Shown: piece after piece, positions 1-8,375 of the stretch
Position numbering within the stretch: position 1 is the first letter of the stretch
Layout of the letters: each line of letters opens with the position of its first letter
Source: Candidatus Izemoplasma sp.
GTDB lineage: Bacteria > Bacillota_I > Bacilli_A > Izemoplasmatales > Izemoplasmataceae
DNA: 58,555 nucleotides
Assembly (NCBI GenBank): GCA_007131405.1
Contig: SLQR01000032.1
Span: forward strand, 1 to 58,555
Direction of reading: 5' to 3'
The notes under the pieces: generated by a model
What the model saw: only the letters and a program-made list of their open reading frames with translations
What the model was told of the DNA's origin: nothing
Database searches by the model: none
Made by a program: the position numbers and the translations under genes

Positions 1-607
1 AACTATCATCGAAACTGATGGTACCGTACATGTTCCAGAAAATCCTACAATGGTAACATTAACTGCCGTTATTACCGATGGAAATGGACTAGAAGTTACC
101 ATAGTCTATGAAGTTGAAGTTGCAGCACCAGCTACAATTGCTTACGAAACTGGTTTTGAAGATGCTACCGCAAAAGGTTCATATGCAAATGGAATTATGA
201 CATCTGATGGCGTTGACTGGGAATTAGAAGAAGCCCTGCGTGGTAATTTAGCAGATGACAAAACTGTAGGCGATTGGGCCATTCGTGGTCGATCACCAGG
301 CTTCGCTAGAATTCTTGATGAATTTGAAGGATTAGAAACTATTGAGTTCATGTTTGCACATTATGGTTCTTTATCTGCTGGTGAACTATCAGTTGAAATT
401 TCAGTTGATGGCGGAGTTAACTGGATTACAGTTTGGACCATGCCAGAAGGTACTTATGCAGATTTAACGTTAGTAGTGATTGAACTAGACTATGATGCGT
501 TAGGCGTAGAAGTCACTGATCAATTTATGGTTCAATGGGTATTTGGTGGACCAACTGGAAACACTACTCGCATGAACATTGATGAAGTAAAACTTTATAC
601 TTGGTAA
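1..607 (+). CDS. C-terminal part of a secreted Ig-like/jelly-roll surface protein (partial)
   Basis: The reading frame is already open at base 2, so the gene begins upstream of the window; the ATG at 50 is internal. The visible 200 or so residues start with the end of a bacterial Ig-like beta-sandwich repeat (VTLTAVITDGNG...EVEV). A beta-rich domain follows that opens with YETGFED and ends with NIDEVKLYTW. This layout resembles the carbohydrate-binding or MAM-like C-terminal modules of extracellular nucleases and adhesins in Mollicutes-allied bacteria. There is no membrane anchor or sortase motif at the C-terminus. A strong terminator follows directly. The catalytic part, if any, lies outside the window, so its function cannot be stated. 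Confidence 0.75.
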   Translation, partial: TIIETDGTVHVPENPTMVTLTAVITDGNGLEVTIVYEVEVAAPATIAYETGFEDATAKGSYANGIMTSDGVDWELEEALRGNLADDKTVGDWAIRGRSPGFARILDEFEGLETIEFMFAHYGSLSAGELSVEISVDGGVNWITVWTMPEGTYADLTLVVIELDYDALGVEVTDQFMVQWVFGGPTGNTTRMNIDEVKLYTW

Positions 608-641
608 CTGACAAAAAAGATATATCTTTCATTTTAATATT

Positions 642-676
642 AAACACCCTAGCCATTTGGCTAGGGTGTTTTTTTG
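642..676 (+). terminator. Intrinsic terminator of the surface protein gene
   Basis: A 13-bp perfect stem (AAACACCCTAGCC with its complement) and a 4-base loop are followed by a T run. It ends the transcript of the partial gene and also lies at the end of the convergent Sel1-repeat gene. Confidence 0.9.
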
Positions 677-680
677 TGGT

Positions 681-2471
681 TTACACAAAGAATAAGAATA
701 AGTTTAAGGCAATGAGAAGAAGTAGAATTAAGAACTTTAGGTTTACTTTAAAAGCATTGCGTCTGTGCATGCTTTTCACAACTTCGATGGTGGTGTCGTC
801 GTAATTTCTGATGTAGGTACTGCGTTTGATTGGATTTGCTTTAAAGAGTGTATAGGTGAAGTAACCAATGACAAGACCTAGTAAGACACTTAACGATTGA
901 TAGATGTAAAGAGTATAAAACCAAGCTATAATGCTGATTTCACTTAAGTATTCGTGATAGACATTATACAAAGTGAACGGGATGATAAGCGCAAATAGCA
1001 CGGCAATAACACGTTGGTTGATCGTTAACATCGATTGTTTACGCAAGAAGCGTCCTAAGATACGTTCGAAGCGTCTTTCAAGTGGGAAAAGCATGTCATC
1101 AATTTGGCTTTCATTGCTTAAGTCAATGATTTGTGTGAAGCTTTGTTTCTGGAATTTATAGTGTACGTCGAGTTGGGGTTTGACGAGATACGCGTATTCA
1201 TATGAGAAATCTTTTTTGATCTTCTTGGCCCGTTTTGGTTTTTGGAAGTGTTGACTGATGCGTTTTTCGATTAAGGCTTTGAGGTTGTCTTGATGGGGTG
1301 GTTTTTCAAACTCAAAGACGTATTGCTCGTTGCCTAAAGCCCGCATCAGTTCGCTTAAGGAATCAAAGCGCATGTATTTGAGTAAGGTATGTTCCATGTC
1401 GTCTTTCTCAAGCGTCACGTCACGGTCTTCCCAGGTTTTAATCTTTTTAATTTTACGAATCGTACGCGGGACTTTAACGGATCCAGTTTTTTTAAAGCCT
1501 TTGCGAACGGTTTGTTTTTTTACAACTTCTTTTTCTTCAATTTCTTTTTCGATTTTACGCTCTTTGTAGGTAATGTTTGCGTGGTAGTTATAAATCGTTT
1601 CAAGCTCAAACTTGACGGTAATATCAAAGGTATCTAAGGTGACGGTTTTGGAGAAGGTTTCATCAATCGCAAGGCTGGTTTTCATACGGCTTAAGGTTTT
1701 TTCTAAATACTGCTTAACCGGGTGGTAGTTCTTTGGTAAATACACACCTTGTTCATGGATAAACTCCGTGCCTTCTAAAATGCCATTGCCTTCAATAATA
1801 TAGCGTAAGAACTCGCGGGCTTTATGGGGTTCTTTCATTTTAAAGCCTGGGTATTTGTTTTCTTGTGGGGCGTATAGATAATAAAGTTCTTTTGCCGCAT
1901 TCACATCGGCGGTCGCGGCGTAATAACTCTCTAAAAAATCAAGGGCTTTGGGGTAGTCTTTGTATTTGGCGTCTGTTAAATACATGAGCCCTAAATAATA
2001 CTTTGCTTTAACGAGCCCAAAATCGATGGCCTCTTTTAAAAACGTATGCGCTTCAGTGCTGTTTTTAAAGACGCTTTGATCAAAGACACTAAGCAGGGGT
2101 TCGAGTGCATCGTACTTATCGTATTGGTAATAGCCGTAAAACATCTTAGCGGCTTCTTTTTTGTTTTCTAAATGTGGGTCGTAACTGCCTTTATAGATGG
2201 AACCAAGCGGTTTATAAGCAAGATCGTATTTGCGTTTGATGGCTTTTGTGAACGAATTGAGCGCAATGGTATAATCTTCTTGTTCAAGTTTAATGAGGCC
2301 AAGTTGATAAAGGGCTTCAGGGTGATTTTTTTTAGCGGCATGTTTAAACCACTTTTCCGCGTCGTGATTGTCTTGGGGGACATCATTGCCTTCCAAAAAA
2401 CGCATCCCGAGTTCAAACTGCGCTTCTTTTTTGCCTTTGCTTGCTTTGTGTTTTAATTCGTTTAAGTCCAT
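681..2471 (-). CDS. Sel1-like/TPR repeat protein with C-terminal membrane segments
   Basis: 596 residues. The first 215 or so are helical repeats of Sel1 type (for example EAQFELGMRFLEGNDVPQD, then PEALYQLGLIKL and AKYYLGLMYL), which usually mediate protein-protein contacts. The middle (about 215-480) is charged and rich in Lys/Glu, with no recognised fold. The C-terminus carries about three hydrophobic segments (roughly 490-510, 525-550, 578-596), so the protein is probably tail-anchored with its repeats in the cytoplasm. There is no signal peptide. The ATG is preceded by GGGGGTGAG at good spacing. It is a single-gene unit, convergent with the upstream surface protein. The partner it scaffolds cannot be named. 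Confidence 0.75.
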   Translation of the reverse strand: MDLNELKHKASKGKKEAQFELGMRFLEGNDVPQDNHDAEKWFKHAAKKNHPEALYQLGLIKLEQEDYTIALNSFTKAIKRKYDLAYKPLGSIYKGSYDPHLENKKEAAKMFYGYYQYDKYDALEPLLSVFDQSVFKNSTEAHTFLKEAIDFGLVKAKYYLGLMYLTDAKYKDYPKALDFLESYYAATADVNAAKELYYLYAPQENKYPGFKMKEPHKAREFLRYIIEGNGILEGTEFIHEQGVYLPKNYHPVKQYLEKTLSRMKTSLAIDETFSKTVTLDTFDITVKFELETIYNYHANITYKERKIEKEIEEKEVVKKQTVRKGFKKTGSVKVPRTIRKIKKIKTWEDRDVTLEKDDMEHTLLKYMRFDSLSELMRALGNEQYVFEFEKPPHQDNLKALIEKRISQHFQKPKRAKKIKKDFSYEYAYLVKPQLDVHYKFQKQSFTQIIDLSNESQIDDMLFPLERRFERILGRFLRKQSMLTINQRVIAVLFALIIPFTLYNVYHEYLSEISIIAWFYTLYIYQSLSVLLGLVIGYFTYTLFKANPIKRSTYIRNYDDTTIEVVKSMHRRNAFKVNLKFLILLLLIALNLFLFFV

Positions 2472-2591
2472 CTTCTCACCCCCAGAAACTACTCATATTT
2501 TACCTTAAAAGCGCAACTTTAACAATGTATCCGAATAAAATAGACCAAAAAGTCTTGAAATTTGATATAGTATAAGTAAGGAGATGATTAG

Positions 2592-3035
2592 ATGAATCGT
2601 TTAAACCTCATAACACTCGGTGTTAAAGACATGAAAAGAAGTCTCGCTTTTTACAAAGGCTTGGGGTTTAAAACCCCTGCAGAACTCGATGATTCCCCTG
2701 ACATTGTGTTTTTTCGAAACGATGGAACCAAATTAGCGCTTTACCCACTTGATGCCTTAGCGGTCGATATTAGCCTTGAAAACCCACCAAAGAAATCAAA
2801 AGGATTTAGTGGCATGACGATTGCCTATAACTGCAAAGAAAAAGACGAAGTTGATCGAACATTAAAGCTTGCGGAAAAATTGGGCGGGAAAATTATCAAA
2901 CCCGCTGAACAAGTCTTCTGGGGTGGATACAGTGGCTATTTTGAAGATTTAGATGGTTATATTTTTGAAGTCGCTTATAGCGATACCTTCACCTTTGACA
3001 AACAGAATATGCTTGTATTTGATGAGAAAAACTAA
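2592..3035 (+). CDS. VOC (glyoxalase/bleomycin-resistance fold) family protein
   Basis: 147 residues, the usual size of a single-chain vicinal oxygen chelate protein with two beta-alpha-beta-beta-beta modules. The first module starts LNLITLGVKDMKRSLAFYK with the typical FYKGLGF turn. The second ends with EDLDGYIFEVAY, where Glu is the usual metal ligand position. A strong AAGGAGATG ribosome site precedes the ATG. It stands alone between terminators. The substrate cannot be told: members range from glyoxalase I-like to antibiotic-binding proteins, so only the fold is assigned. Confidence 0.85.
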   Translation: MNRLNLITLGVKDMKRSLAFYKGLGFKTPAELDDSPDIVFFRNDGTKLALYPLDALAVDISLENPPKKSKGFSGMTIAYNCKEKDEVDRTLKLAEKLGGKIIKPAEQVFWGGYSGYFEDLDGYIFEVAYSDTFTFDKQNMLVFDEKN

Positions 3036-3049
3036 AAAATGACCACACA

Positions 3050-3077
3050 AAAGGGTGCTGAATGCACCCTTTTTTTG
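3050..3077 (+). terminator. Intrinsic terminator, probably bidirectional
   Basis: Stem AAAGGGTGC/GCACCCTTT with a 5-base loop and a T run. It lies between the convergent VOC gene and the BY-kinase-like gene and has T-rich tails on both strands. Confidence 0.9.
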
Positions 3078-3084
3078 TTTGTAA

Positions 3085-3627
3085 TTATGCGTCGTGGATA
3101 ATGATGCTTCCGCAGGCATAATCAACGGTGATTAACGCATCAAGGTGTTCCGCTAAAGAAGGCGTATCAATGACAATTTTCTCGTACACACTGCGTAAGG
3201 CATGAATACGCTGTTTAAACCCACGGCTTACAAGGTAGTGCGACACATTATCATCCACGGAACCACTTGCTAAAACATCTAAATTTTTCTCGAGGGTATT
3301 GACGGGGAGTACATCATCAATGGCCCAGTAACTAAATCCGTTGTTCGCATCCAAATCGAAAAATGTAGGAAAGAATGAATGTCGAAAATTCACTTCGAGC
3401 AACAAAGTCTTATACCCAGCACGAGCATAACTTTTTGCTAAACTCACAGCCATCAACGTTTTGTTCATGCTGCGTGAAACACTCATCACATTCACGGTTT
3501 GCAACGTGGGATTTAATGATGAATGATCAATGGCATCTTCTAAGGCACTATCTCGACGCGTTAGATTCTCATGCGTCATAATATGGTATTTCGGTTTGCT
3601 TGTACATGATCTTGACAAGGGTTGCAT
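3085..3627 (-). CDS. Degenerate CpsD/BY-kinase-like P-loop protein
   Basis: About 180 residues resembling the cytoplasmic tyrosine kinase/ParA-like domain that pairs with Wzz-type polysaccharide co-polymerases. The order of motifs is kept: a P-loop region (VSRSMNKTLMAVSLAKSYA), an A-prime region (KTLLLEVNFR) and a Walker B-like strand (KIVIDTP). The P-loop has lost its glycines (SMNKT in place of GEGKS), and the A-prime Asp is Glu. No C-terminal Tyr cluster is seen. The start is set at the fourth codon of the open frame because AGGAAGG lies 9 bases before that ATG and touches the earlier one. No capsule or Wzz gene is nearby. It may bind nucleotide poorly and act as a regulator or be a relic. 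Confidence 0.6.
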   Translation of the reverse strand: MQPLSRSCTSKPKYHIMTHENLTRRDSALEDAIDHSSLNPTLQTVNVMSVSRSMNKTLMAVSLAKSYARAGYKTLLLEVNFRHSFFPTFFDLDANNGFSYWAIDDVLPVNTLEKNLDVLASGSVDDNVSHYLVSRGFKQRIHALRSVYEKIVIDTPSLAEHLDALITVDYACGSIIIHDA

Positions 3628-3715
3628 TATAATCATCCTTCCTGCTTATTGAGTATACGGCGAAAAAGACGATTTTATTGGTGTTTTCTGCATTTTTCTT
3701 ACTTTTTTCAAAAGA

Positions 3716-3758
3716 AAAGGATAAAGCGTTAAGCAAAACAGCTTAAGTTTTATCCTTT
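3716..3758 (-). terminator. Terminator of the M48/diguanylate cyclase operon
   Basis: An imperfect long hairpin with outer stem AAAGGATAAA/TTTATCCTTT and inner stem TTAAGC/GCTTAA. On the minus strand it is followed by a T-rich tail. Confidence 0.7.
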
Positions 3759-3765
3759 ATTGTCT

Positions 3766-4857
3766 TTAATTTTTTTTTACTGTATTTCTGCCAGACTCTT
3801 TTGCGTCGTATAAAGCAAGGTCCGCTTGTTTATAACTTTCTTTAAACCCATCCTTCGCTTCATGATCGAGTTTCGTGACGCCAATACTGACGGTGATTTT
3901 AAGGGCATGGTTGTCGTGACTAAACGTTGTTTCTTGAACCATTTGACGAATCCGTTTCGCTAAGATAACGGCCCCATCAACTTCAGTATGTGACAGCAAA
4001 ATCATAAACTCTTCCCCACCCCAGCGACAAACCGTGTCCGATTCACGCACACTGGATTTAAAGATTTTACCAAGGCCATTTAAAATCAAGTCACCTGCGT
4101 CATGCCCGTAGGTATCGTTCACTTCTTTAAAGTGATCGATATCAATCAGCAACAAACTCGCGATTTGATTATAGCGTTTATTAATGGCGATTTCATATAG
4201 AACTTGACGCTGAAAGTGACGGCGATTTGGCAATTCAGTTAATGGGTCAATGGTCGATAGAATTTGGAGTTCTTTATTTTTAGCTTTGAGCGTTTCTTGG
4301 TAAGTAATTTCTTTGATTAAGTGATGGTAAAAGTGACGCGAACTAAACAAAACACCCGCAAAAATAATCGACCCATTGATGAGATGCGTCAGCAAGATGT
4401 CTTGGCTTTCTTGAAACACACTGACCCCTACAACAAATACCACAAACGGCATAGCAAAGATAAAGAAACTGCGCGATGGTTTTAAATAAAGCAACAACCC
4501 AAACGCAAGTAAGTGGACACTAAAAAGCGTAATATGGCCGTGCGTTAGTTGATCAAAAAACGCAATGACTGCCGAAAACATTAGCACAATCAACGTAGCA
4601 AGCAGTGGCAAACGGTGTAAAAAAGAATTGCGTTTAATCGGTTTGTTTCTGCCTAAAAAGAGCAGCAAAAAAATCGTGACACTAAAAAGCGCTAACAAAC
4701 TATGAAGGGCGTAAGACACCACCACAAGTTCATGAACCTCATCAAATAAACGCACACGCTCTACATAAAGCAAAAACGCCGATTCAATCACAAACACCGC
4801 CAGCATTAAGTACCGTAAACGACGAAGGTTTAACGTCGTAATGGTTGCTTCAATCAT
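3766..4857 (-). CDS. Membrane-bound diguanylate cyclase (GGDEF domain)
   Basis: 363 residues. Roughly six membrane-spanning segments fill residues 15-175, then a short coiled linker (180-200) and a GGDEF domain (about 200-363). The active-site signature is GGEEF at 280-284, the metal/substrate motif DIDHFKEVND is at 239-248, and an RESD inhibitory-site motif at 271-274 sits in the normal place. The protein should therefore make c-di-GMP from two GTP and be feedback inhibited. Its start overlaps the stop of the M48 protease by 4 bases (ATGA), so translation is coupled. The N-terminal sensor has no recognised family. The two HD-GYP proteins in this window are candidate opposing enzymes. Confidence 0.93.
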   Translation of the reverse strand: MIEATITTLNLRRLRYLMLAVFVIESAFLLYVERVRLFDEVHELVVVSYALHSLLALFSVTIFLLLFLGRNKPIKRNSFLHRLPLLATLIVLMFSAVIAFFDQLTHGHITLFSVHLLAFGLLLYLKPSRSFFIFAMPFVVFVVGVSVFQESQDILLTHLINGSIIFAGVLFSSRHFYHHLIKEITYQETLKAKNKELQILSTIDPLTELPNRRHFQRQVLYEIAINKRYNQIASLLLIDIDHFKEVNDTYGHDAGDLILNGLGKIFKSSVRESDTVCRWGGEEFMILLSHTEVDGAVILAKRIRQMVQETTFSHDNHALKITVSIGVTKLDHEAKDGFKESYKQADLALYDAKESGRNTVKKN

Positions 4858-6089
4858 AGCACATCAATGAACGCGATGCGTTCACTTACTGGTGGGTGTG
4901 AATAATGAATAAAGACATAAAGCGGATGCGGGGTGAGTTGAGAAAAGTTTTCACGACTTAAAATTTTAAGTGCCGCAATCATCGCAACATGATCAAATTC
5001 TTTAGCGGCAAACGCATCGGCCTTATGTTCTGCTTGACGGGATAAAGTGTTACTGATGAGCCCAATGATAAGCCCGATTGGTGAAACCACAAAACTAAAA
5101 ATCAAAAGCATAAACCCAAAGTGAATCGCTTCAAGCCCAAGCGCATTCGCGAATAATTCAATCGATATAAAGGCATAAAGCAGCGTCAACATCACCGCAA
5201 GATTTAGCATCGTAAAGAAGATGTTTTTCAGCACATCTTTGTGCTTTGCGTGTGCAATCTCATGGGCAAGCACGGCTAAGATCGCATCGTCATCCATTTT
5301 ATCGAGTAATGTATCAAATAAGACAACATTTTTAAACCGACCAAAACCGGAAAAAAAGGCATTAAGTTTACTCGAACGGCGTGAAGCATCCATCACATGA
5401 ATTTTTTTGATTTGGTAGTTTTGTTTCTCAGCAAAGGTTTCGATACGCGCTTTAAGTTCATTATCTTCAAGCGGTGTGAGCTTATTAAACAAAGGCACCC
5501 AAATCGTTGTATACGTTATGTTTATAAACAAGAAAACGATTAAGATGGCAATGAATGCATACAGAATAAAGAGTTGGCCAGTATTGACATAAATCCACGT
5601 TAATAGTGAAATGAGACCAGCACCAAATACTAAGATAAGCACGAACGCCTTGATGCTGTCGGATACAAAGGTTTTCTTTGTGGTTTTGTTAAAGTCGTAA
5701 CGCTCTTCAATTGAGAATGTCTCATAATAGCGAAACGGCAACTTGTAAAGAAAACTAAGGACAATCAAAACCCCAATAAAAAGAAGTGTCTCTAAGTAAG
5801 GGTTTGCGTTTCCAACCTCTCGACTCCACTCAGCTAAAGCCACAAAGCCACCACTAAGTAACATCACAAGAATAAACACAAAACGCGGAATCTCAATGAG
5901 CTTGGATAAACGATATTTTTCTTTCGAATAATCAAGCCACTTTGCGTAGTCATCTTCGTCATACACATCCTTGACATTGTTTGGAATCTTATCGTAACGC
6001 GATTTGTTGTTTAAATGTGAAGCGTAAAGCGTAAAAAGTTCTGTCCCAATAATCAGTGCAATAATGACATAAAAAACAGTTGTTTCCAT
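4854..6089 (-). CDS. M48-family membrane zinc metalloprotease (Ste24-like)
   Basis: 411 residues, the length of Ste24/CAAX-protease-like enzymes. It has membrane segments near 5-22, 68-85, 100-117, 147-168, 173-195, 293-312 and 325-345. The zinc site is HEIAH at 276-280 with a third ligand in RQAEHKADAF (Glu354). The upstream FSIEERYDFNKTT stretch is typical of the Ste24 subgroup. Such enzymes cut membrane or exported proteins in membrane quality control; CAAX processing itself is not expected in bacteria. AGGAGGG lies at good distance from the ATG. It is second in a three-gene minus-strand group, between a small membrane protein and the diguanylate cyclase. Confidence 0.92.
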   Translation of the reverse strand: METTVFYVIIALIIGTELFTLYASHLNNKSRYDKIPNNVKDVYDEDDYAKWLDYSKEKYRLSKLIEIPRFVFILVMLLSGGFVALAEWSREVGNANPYLETLLFIGVLIVLSFLYKLPFRYYETFSIEERYDFNKTTKKTFVSDSIKAFVLILVFGAGLISLLTWIYVNTGQLFILYAFIAILIVFLFINITYTTIWVPLFNKLTPLEDNELKARIETFAEKQNYQIKKIHVMDASRRSSKLNAFFSGFGRFKNVVLFDTLLDKMDDDAILAVLAHEIAHAKHKDVLKNIFFTMLNLAVMLTLLYAFISIELFANALGLEAIHFGFMLLIFSFVVSPIGLIIGLISNTLSRQAEHKADAFAAKEFDHVAMIAALKILSRENFSQLTPHPLYVFIHYSHPPVSERIAFIDVL

Positions 6090-6110
6090 GAATACCCTCC
6101 TGTAAATTCT

Positions 6111-6335
6111 TTATTTTTTATCTTCTTTCCAATAAAAACCAAAAATTTTAATAAACATATAACCTAAAGTAACCACAAAAACAATACGGAGAACCCATAT
6201 TATATCTCTAAAAAATGAAGTAAAATAAACCGCAAACAAGGCACCAAAGACAATGCAGAGTATCTTTAATACGCCAATGTCAAACACATCAAACTGTTTG
6301 GTCACATGGGTTATCTTTTCAAAAAGTAATTTCAC
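6111..6335 (-). CDS. Small two-segment membrane protein, unknown function
   Basis: About 74 residues with two hydrophobic segments (roughly 22-45 and 50-66) and a charged C-terminus (YWKEDKK). I do not recognise the family. The start is taken as the GTG at 6335, because GAGGTG sits 5 bases upstream of it; a longer frame would begin inside that ribosome site. It is 21 bases upstream of the M48 protease, so it is probably co-transcribed and might be a membrane partner or regulator of it. It is too short for a confident functional guess. Confidence 0.6.
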   Translation of the reverse strand: MKLLFEKITHVTKQFDVFDIGVLKILCIVFGALFAVYFTSFFRDIIWVLRIVFVVTLGYMFIKIFGFYWKEDKK

Positions 6336-6372
6336 TTTAATCACCTCACTTATAAGTATAACGCAAAAGAAA

Positions 6373-6395
6373 AAGATTGCCTAGTAGACAATCTT
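6373..6395 (-). terminator. Terminator of the phosphodiesterase-rhomboid operon
   Basis: Stem AAGATTG/CAATCTT. Read on the minus strand it is followed by a T-rich stretch after the rhomboid stop. Confidence 0.7.
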
Positions 6396-6399
6396 ACTT

Positions 6400-7152
6400 T
6401 TACCACACTCTTCGGTCATCATCATCGTCATCATCAACGACGTCAATGTAATCAAACGGATCATCATCATTCAGGGTGCGTTTCCGCTCATGCGCATAGG
6501 GGTCGTATGGATCGTTAAAGCCTTTGCCTTGACCAGGGAAATAACGTTCCGGACGAAGCATCGCCGTCAACACAAAGCCCATGAAAAGCCCACCAAAGTG
6601 CGCGGAGTTGCTGATGTTTCCAACCAATAAGGTAAAAATAACGTTAATCAAAATCAACCCACGAATACTTGAAATGTCGCGTGGTGAAAACCAACTTTGC
6701 TTATAGAGTGTCAAGAAAAGCAAAGCCCCTAATACCCCATAAATGGCACCACTTGCGCCAACCCCAAGCGACACTTCTTGGCGAATGTGAATATCATAAA
6801 GATAGGTAATCAAACTTGCCCCAATCCCTGAGACAAAAAAGATAATCGCAAACTTAGCACTCCCAATTAAGCGTTCAAGTGCTGCGCTAATAATAAAGAG
6901 ACCAAACATCACATTAAAAATAAAGTGCATTAAGTCCCCGTGCAAAAACATGACCGTGAAAAAGCGCCAATAATCGCCTTCAACATACACATGCCACGTT
7001 GAAAGTGCTCCAAGGCGTATAAAGTTCTCTGTGGTAAACCCACCGGTCACAATCGTCACAAAAAACATCACCGTCACAGCCACAATCATCCCGAATGTGA
7101 CGGGTGTTGTTCGTATAATGTTTTGTAAACCTGAACGTTGTTCAAAAATCAT
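6400..7152 (-). CDS. Rhomboid-family intramembrane serine protease
   Basis: 250 residues with six predicted membrane segments. The catalytic serine is in GASGAIYGV (Ser134), the catalytic histidine in SAHFGGLFMGF (His185), and the oxyanion Asn in HFIFNVMFG (Asn80). This matches the core GlpG/YqgP rhomboid layout with no N-terminal cytoplasmic domain. The C-terminal tail after residue 205 is hydrophilic and ends in a run of Asp (VVDDDDDDDRRVW), which is unusual. It cleaves transmembrane helices of membrane proteins; the substrate is unknown. It overlaps the upstream phosphodiesterase gene by 4 bases, so the two are translationally coupled. Confidence 0.95.
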   Translation of the reverse strand: MIFEQRSGLQNIIRTTPVTFGMIVAVTVMFFVTIVTGGFTTENFIRLGALSTWHVYVEGDYWRFFTVMFLHGDLMHFIFNVMFGLFIISAALERLIGSAKFAIIFFVSGIGASLITYLYDIHIRQEVSLGVGASGAIYGVLGALLFLTLYKQSWFSPRDISSIRGLILINVIFTLLVGNISNSAHFGGLFMGFVLTAMLRPERYFPGQGKGFNDPYDPYAHERKRTLNDDDPFDYIDVVDDDDDDDRRVW

Positions 7153-8258
7153 AGCGATGTTCCTTTCTTTGAAAAGTAGATTAACGGTACATTCATCTCA
7201 TCATCCAAACTGCCAGCGTGATGGCCTTTATGAACGACCGTATCGGTTAGTTCTAAATAATAACGGTCCGTGGCAATTGCCATGTAATCACCAAGCGATT
7301 CCTCAATTAACGCATGGCGCGTTCCAAAGCCAAAGAGTTTTTTTTCAAGCAAGGTTTCGGTTTTGTGTAAATCAAAGTATTTACCGAACCGTTCATTAAA
7401 GCGTGAAACAAACTGTTCGTGCTTATCCTCTTTAATAAAGAACGTCGTAGCACGAGGTTCATTTGCCGGTAATACCTCATAGGTTTCATTTAAGACATCA
7501 TCATCAAGGAGTTTCATCGGTTCGACATCGACTAAGCCGTGATCAGCAGTAATAAGGATGAGTGTATTGTCAGGCATCGCGTGATAAAAATCCGTGATCT
7601 GATCGTTTAAGGTTTGGACGACATTTTTGGTGGCATCACTTTTTATCCCGTTTTTATGCTGCGTCATGTCGGGGTCTATGCTATAAAAATAACTTAGGGT
7701 TTTGTCGTGGTTCGACAGATGCATAAGCAAGGCGTCAAACCCATCAGCATTTGCCCGATAACCTTGTTTATCAATCGGCCAAGGGAAAAAGTGTTTTAAC
7801 GAAAGATCATCACGTGTTTTCGCAATTCGATCAAGCACACGTTCATGCGTAAAACGGTTGCGTAAATCCTCATGAATCGCTTTACGGTGGTCATAATAAT
7901 CTTCTTGCAAAAACACGGTGTAATGGGTATTAAACGGTTTGACATACTGAAACCATCCCAAATGCCCAGTTTCATACGGCGTAAGACCGGTAAGAAGCGA
8001 TGTTGTGGCGGCTACCGTTGTGGGCGGGAAGGTTGAACGGAGTGTATCTTTATGGTGTTTCTTTAAAAGATCGTCACCTGTTAAATAAGGCAATAAATTT
8101 GTCCCAAACCCATCAAGTACCATCAAGACAACGTGATCGTAATCGTTCTTTAATTCGTTTTCAAGCATGGGTAAACTCGCGTGATGCGAAGCAAGCCCAT
8201 AATGCTTTAAAAGTGTTGCGGGAATATTTACTATCGAGTGGTTGTAATTAACCAACAT
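7149..8258 (-). CDS. Alkaline-phosphatase superfamily phosphodiesterase (type I pyrophosphatase-like)
   Basis: About 369 residues. Superfamily metal and nucleophile motifs are in order: VLMVLDGFGTN near the start, TFPPTTVAATTSLLTG with the nucleophilic Thr, GHLGWFQY, SIDPDMTQH, ITADHG and a late HKGHHAG. These match the nucleotide pyrophosphatase/phosphodiesterase branch. No signal peptide is seen, so it is probably cytoplasmic. The start is placed at the ATG preceded by AAGGTGA; the longer open frame would run over the divergent alcohol dehydrogenase promoter and start. It leads the operon with the rhomboid protease. The substrate (nucleotide, phospholipid head group or similar) is unknown. 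Confidence 0.85.
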   Translation of the reverse strand: MLVNYNHSIVNIPATLLKHYGLASHHASLPMLENELKNDYDHVVLMVLDGFGTNLLPYLTGDDLLKKHHKDTLRSTFPPTTVAATTSLLTGLTPYETGHLGWFQYVKPFNTHYTVFLQEDYYDHRKAIHEDLRNRFTHERVLDRIAKTRDDLSLKHFFPWPIDKQGYRANADGFDALLMHLSNHDKTLSYFYSIDPDMTQHKNGIKSDATKNVVQTLNDQITDFYHAMPDNTLILITADHGLVDVEPMKLLDDDVLNETYEVLPANEPRATTFFIKEDKHEQFVSRFNERFGKYFDLHKTETLLEKKLFGFGTRHALIEESLGDYMAIATDRYYLELTDTVVHKGHHAGSLDDEMNVPLIYFSKKGTSL

Positions 8259-8375
8259 GTAAGTCACCTTCAATCCTAACCATAGTTTATAGGGAAACGC
8301 AAACTTTTTCAAGAAATATAAACTGATTACATCGAAACAGGTAAGCCATGCTATAATTAGCGTGAAGGAGGAGAT

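Noticed and set aside
601-804. 67-residue plus-strand open frame after the surface protein
   Set aside because: It runs through a strong terminator and overlaps the Sel1-repeat gene on the other strand; no ribosome site.
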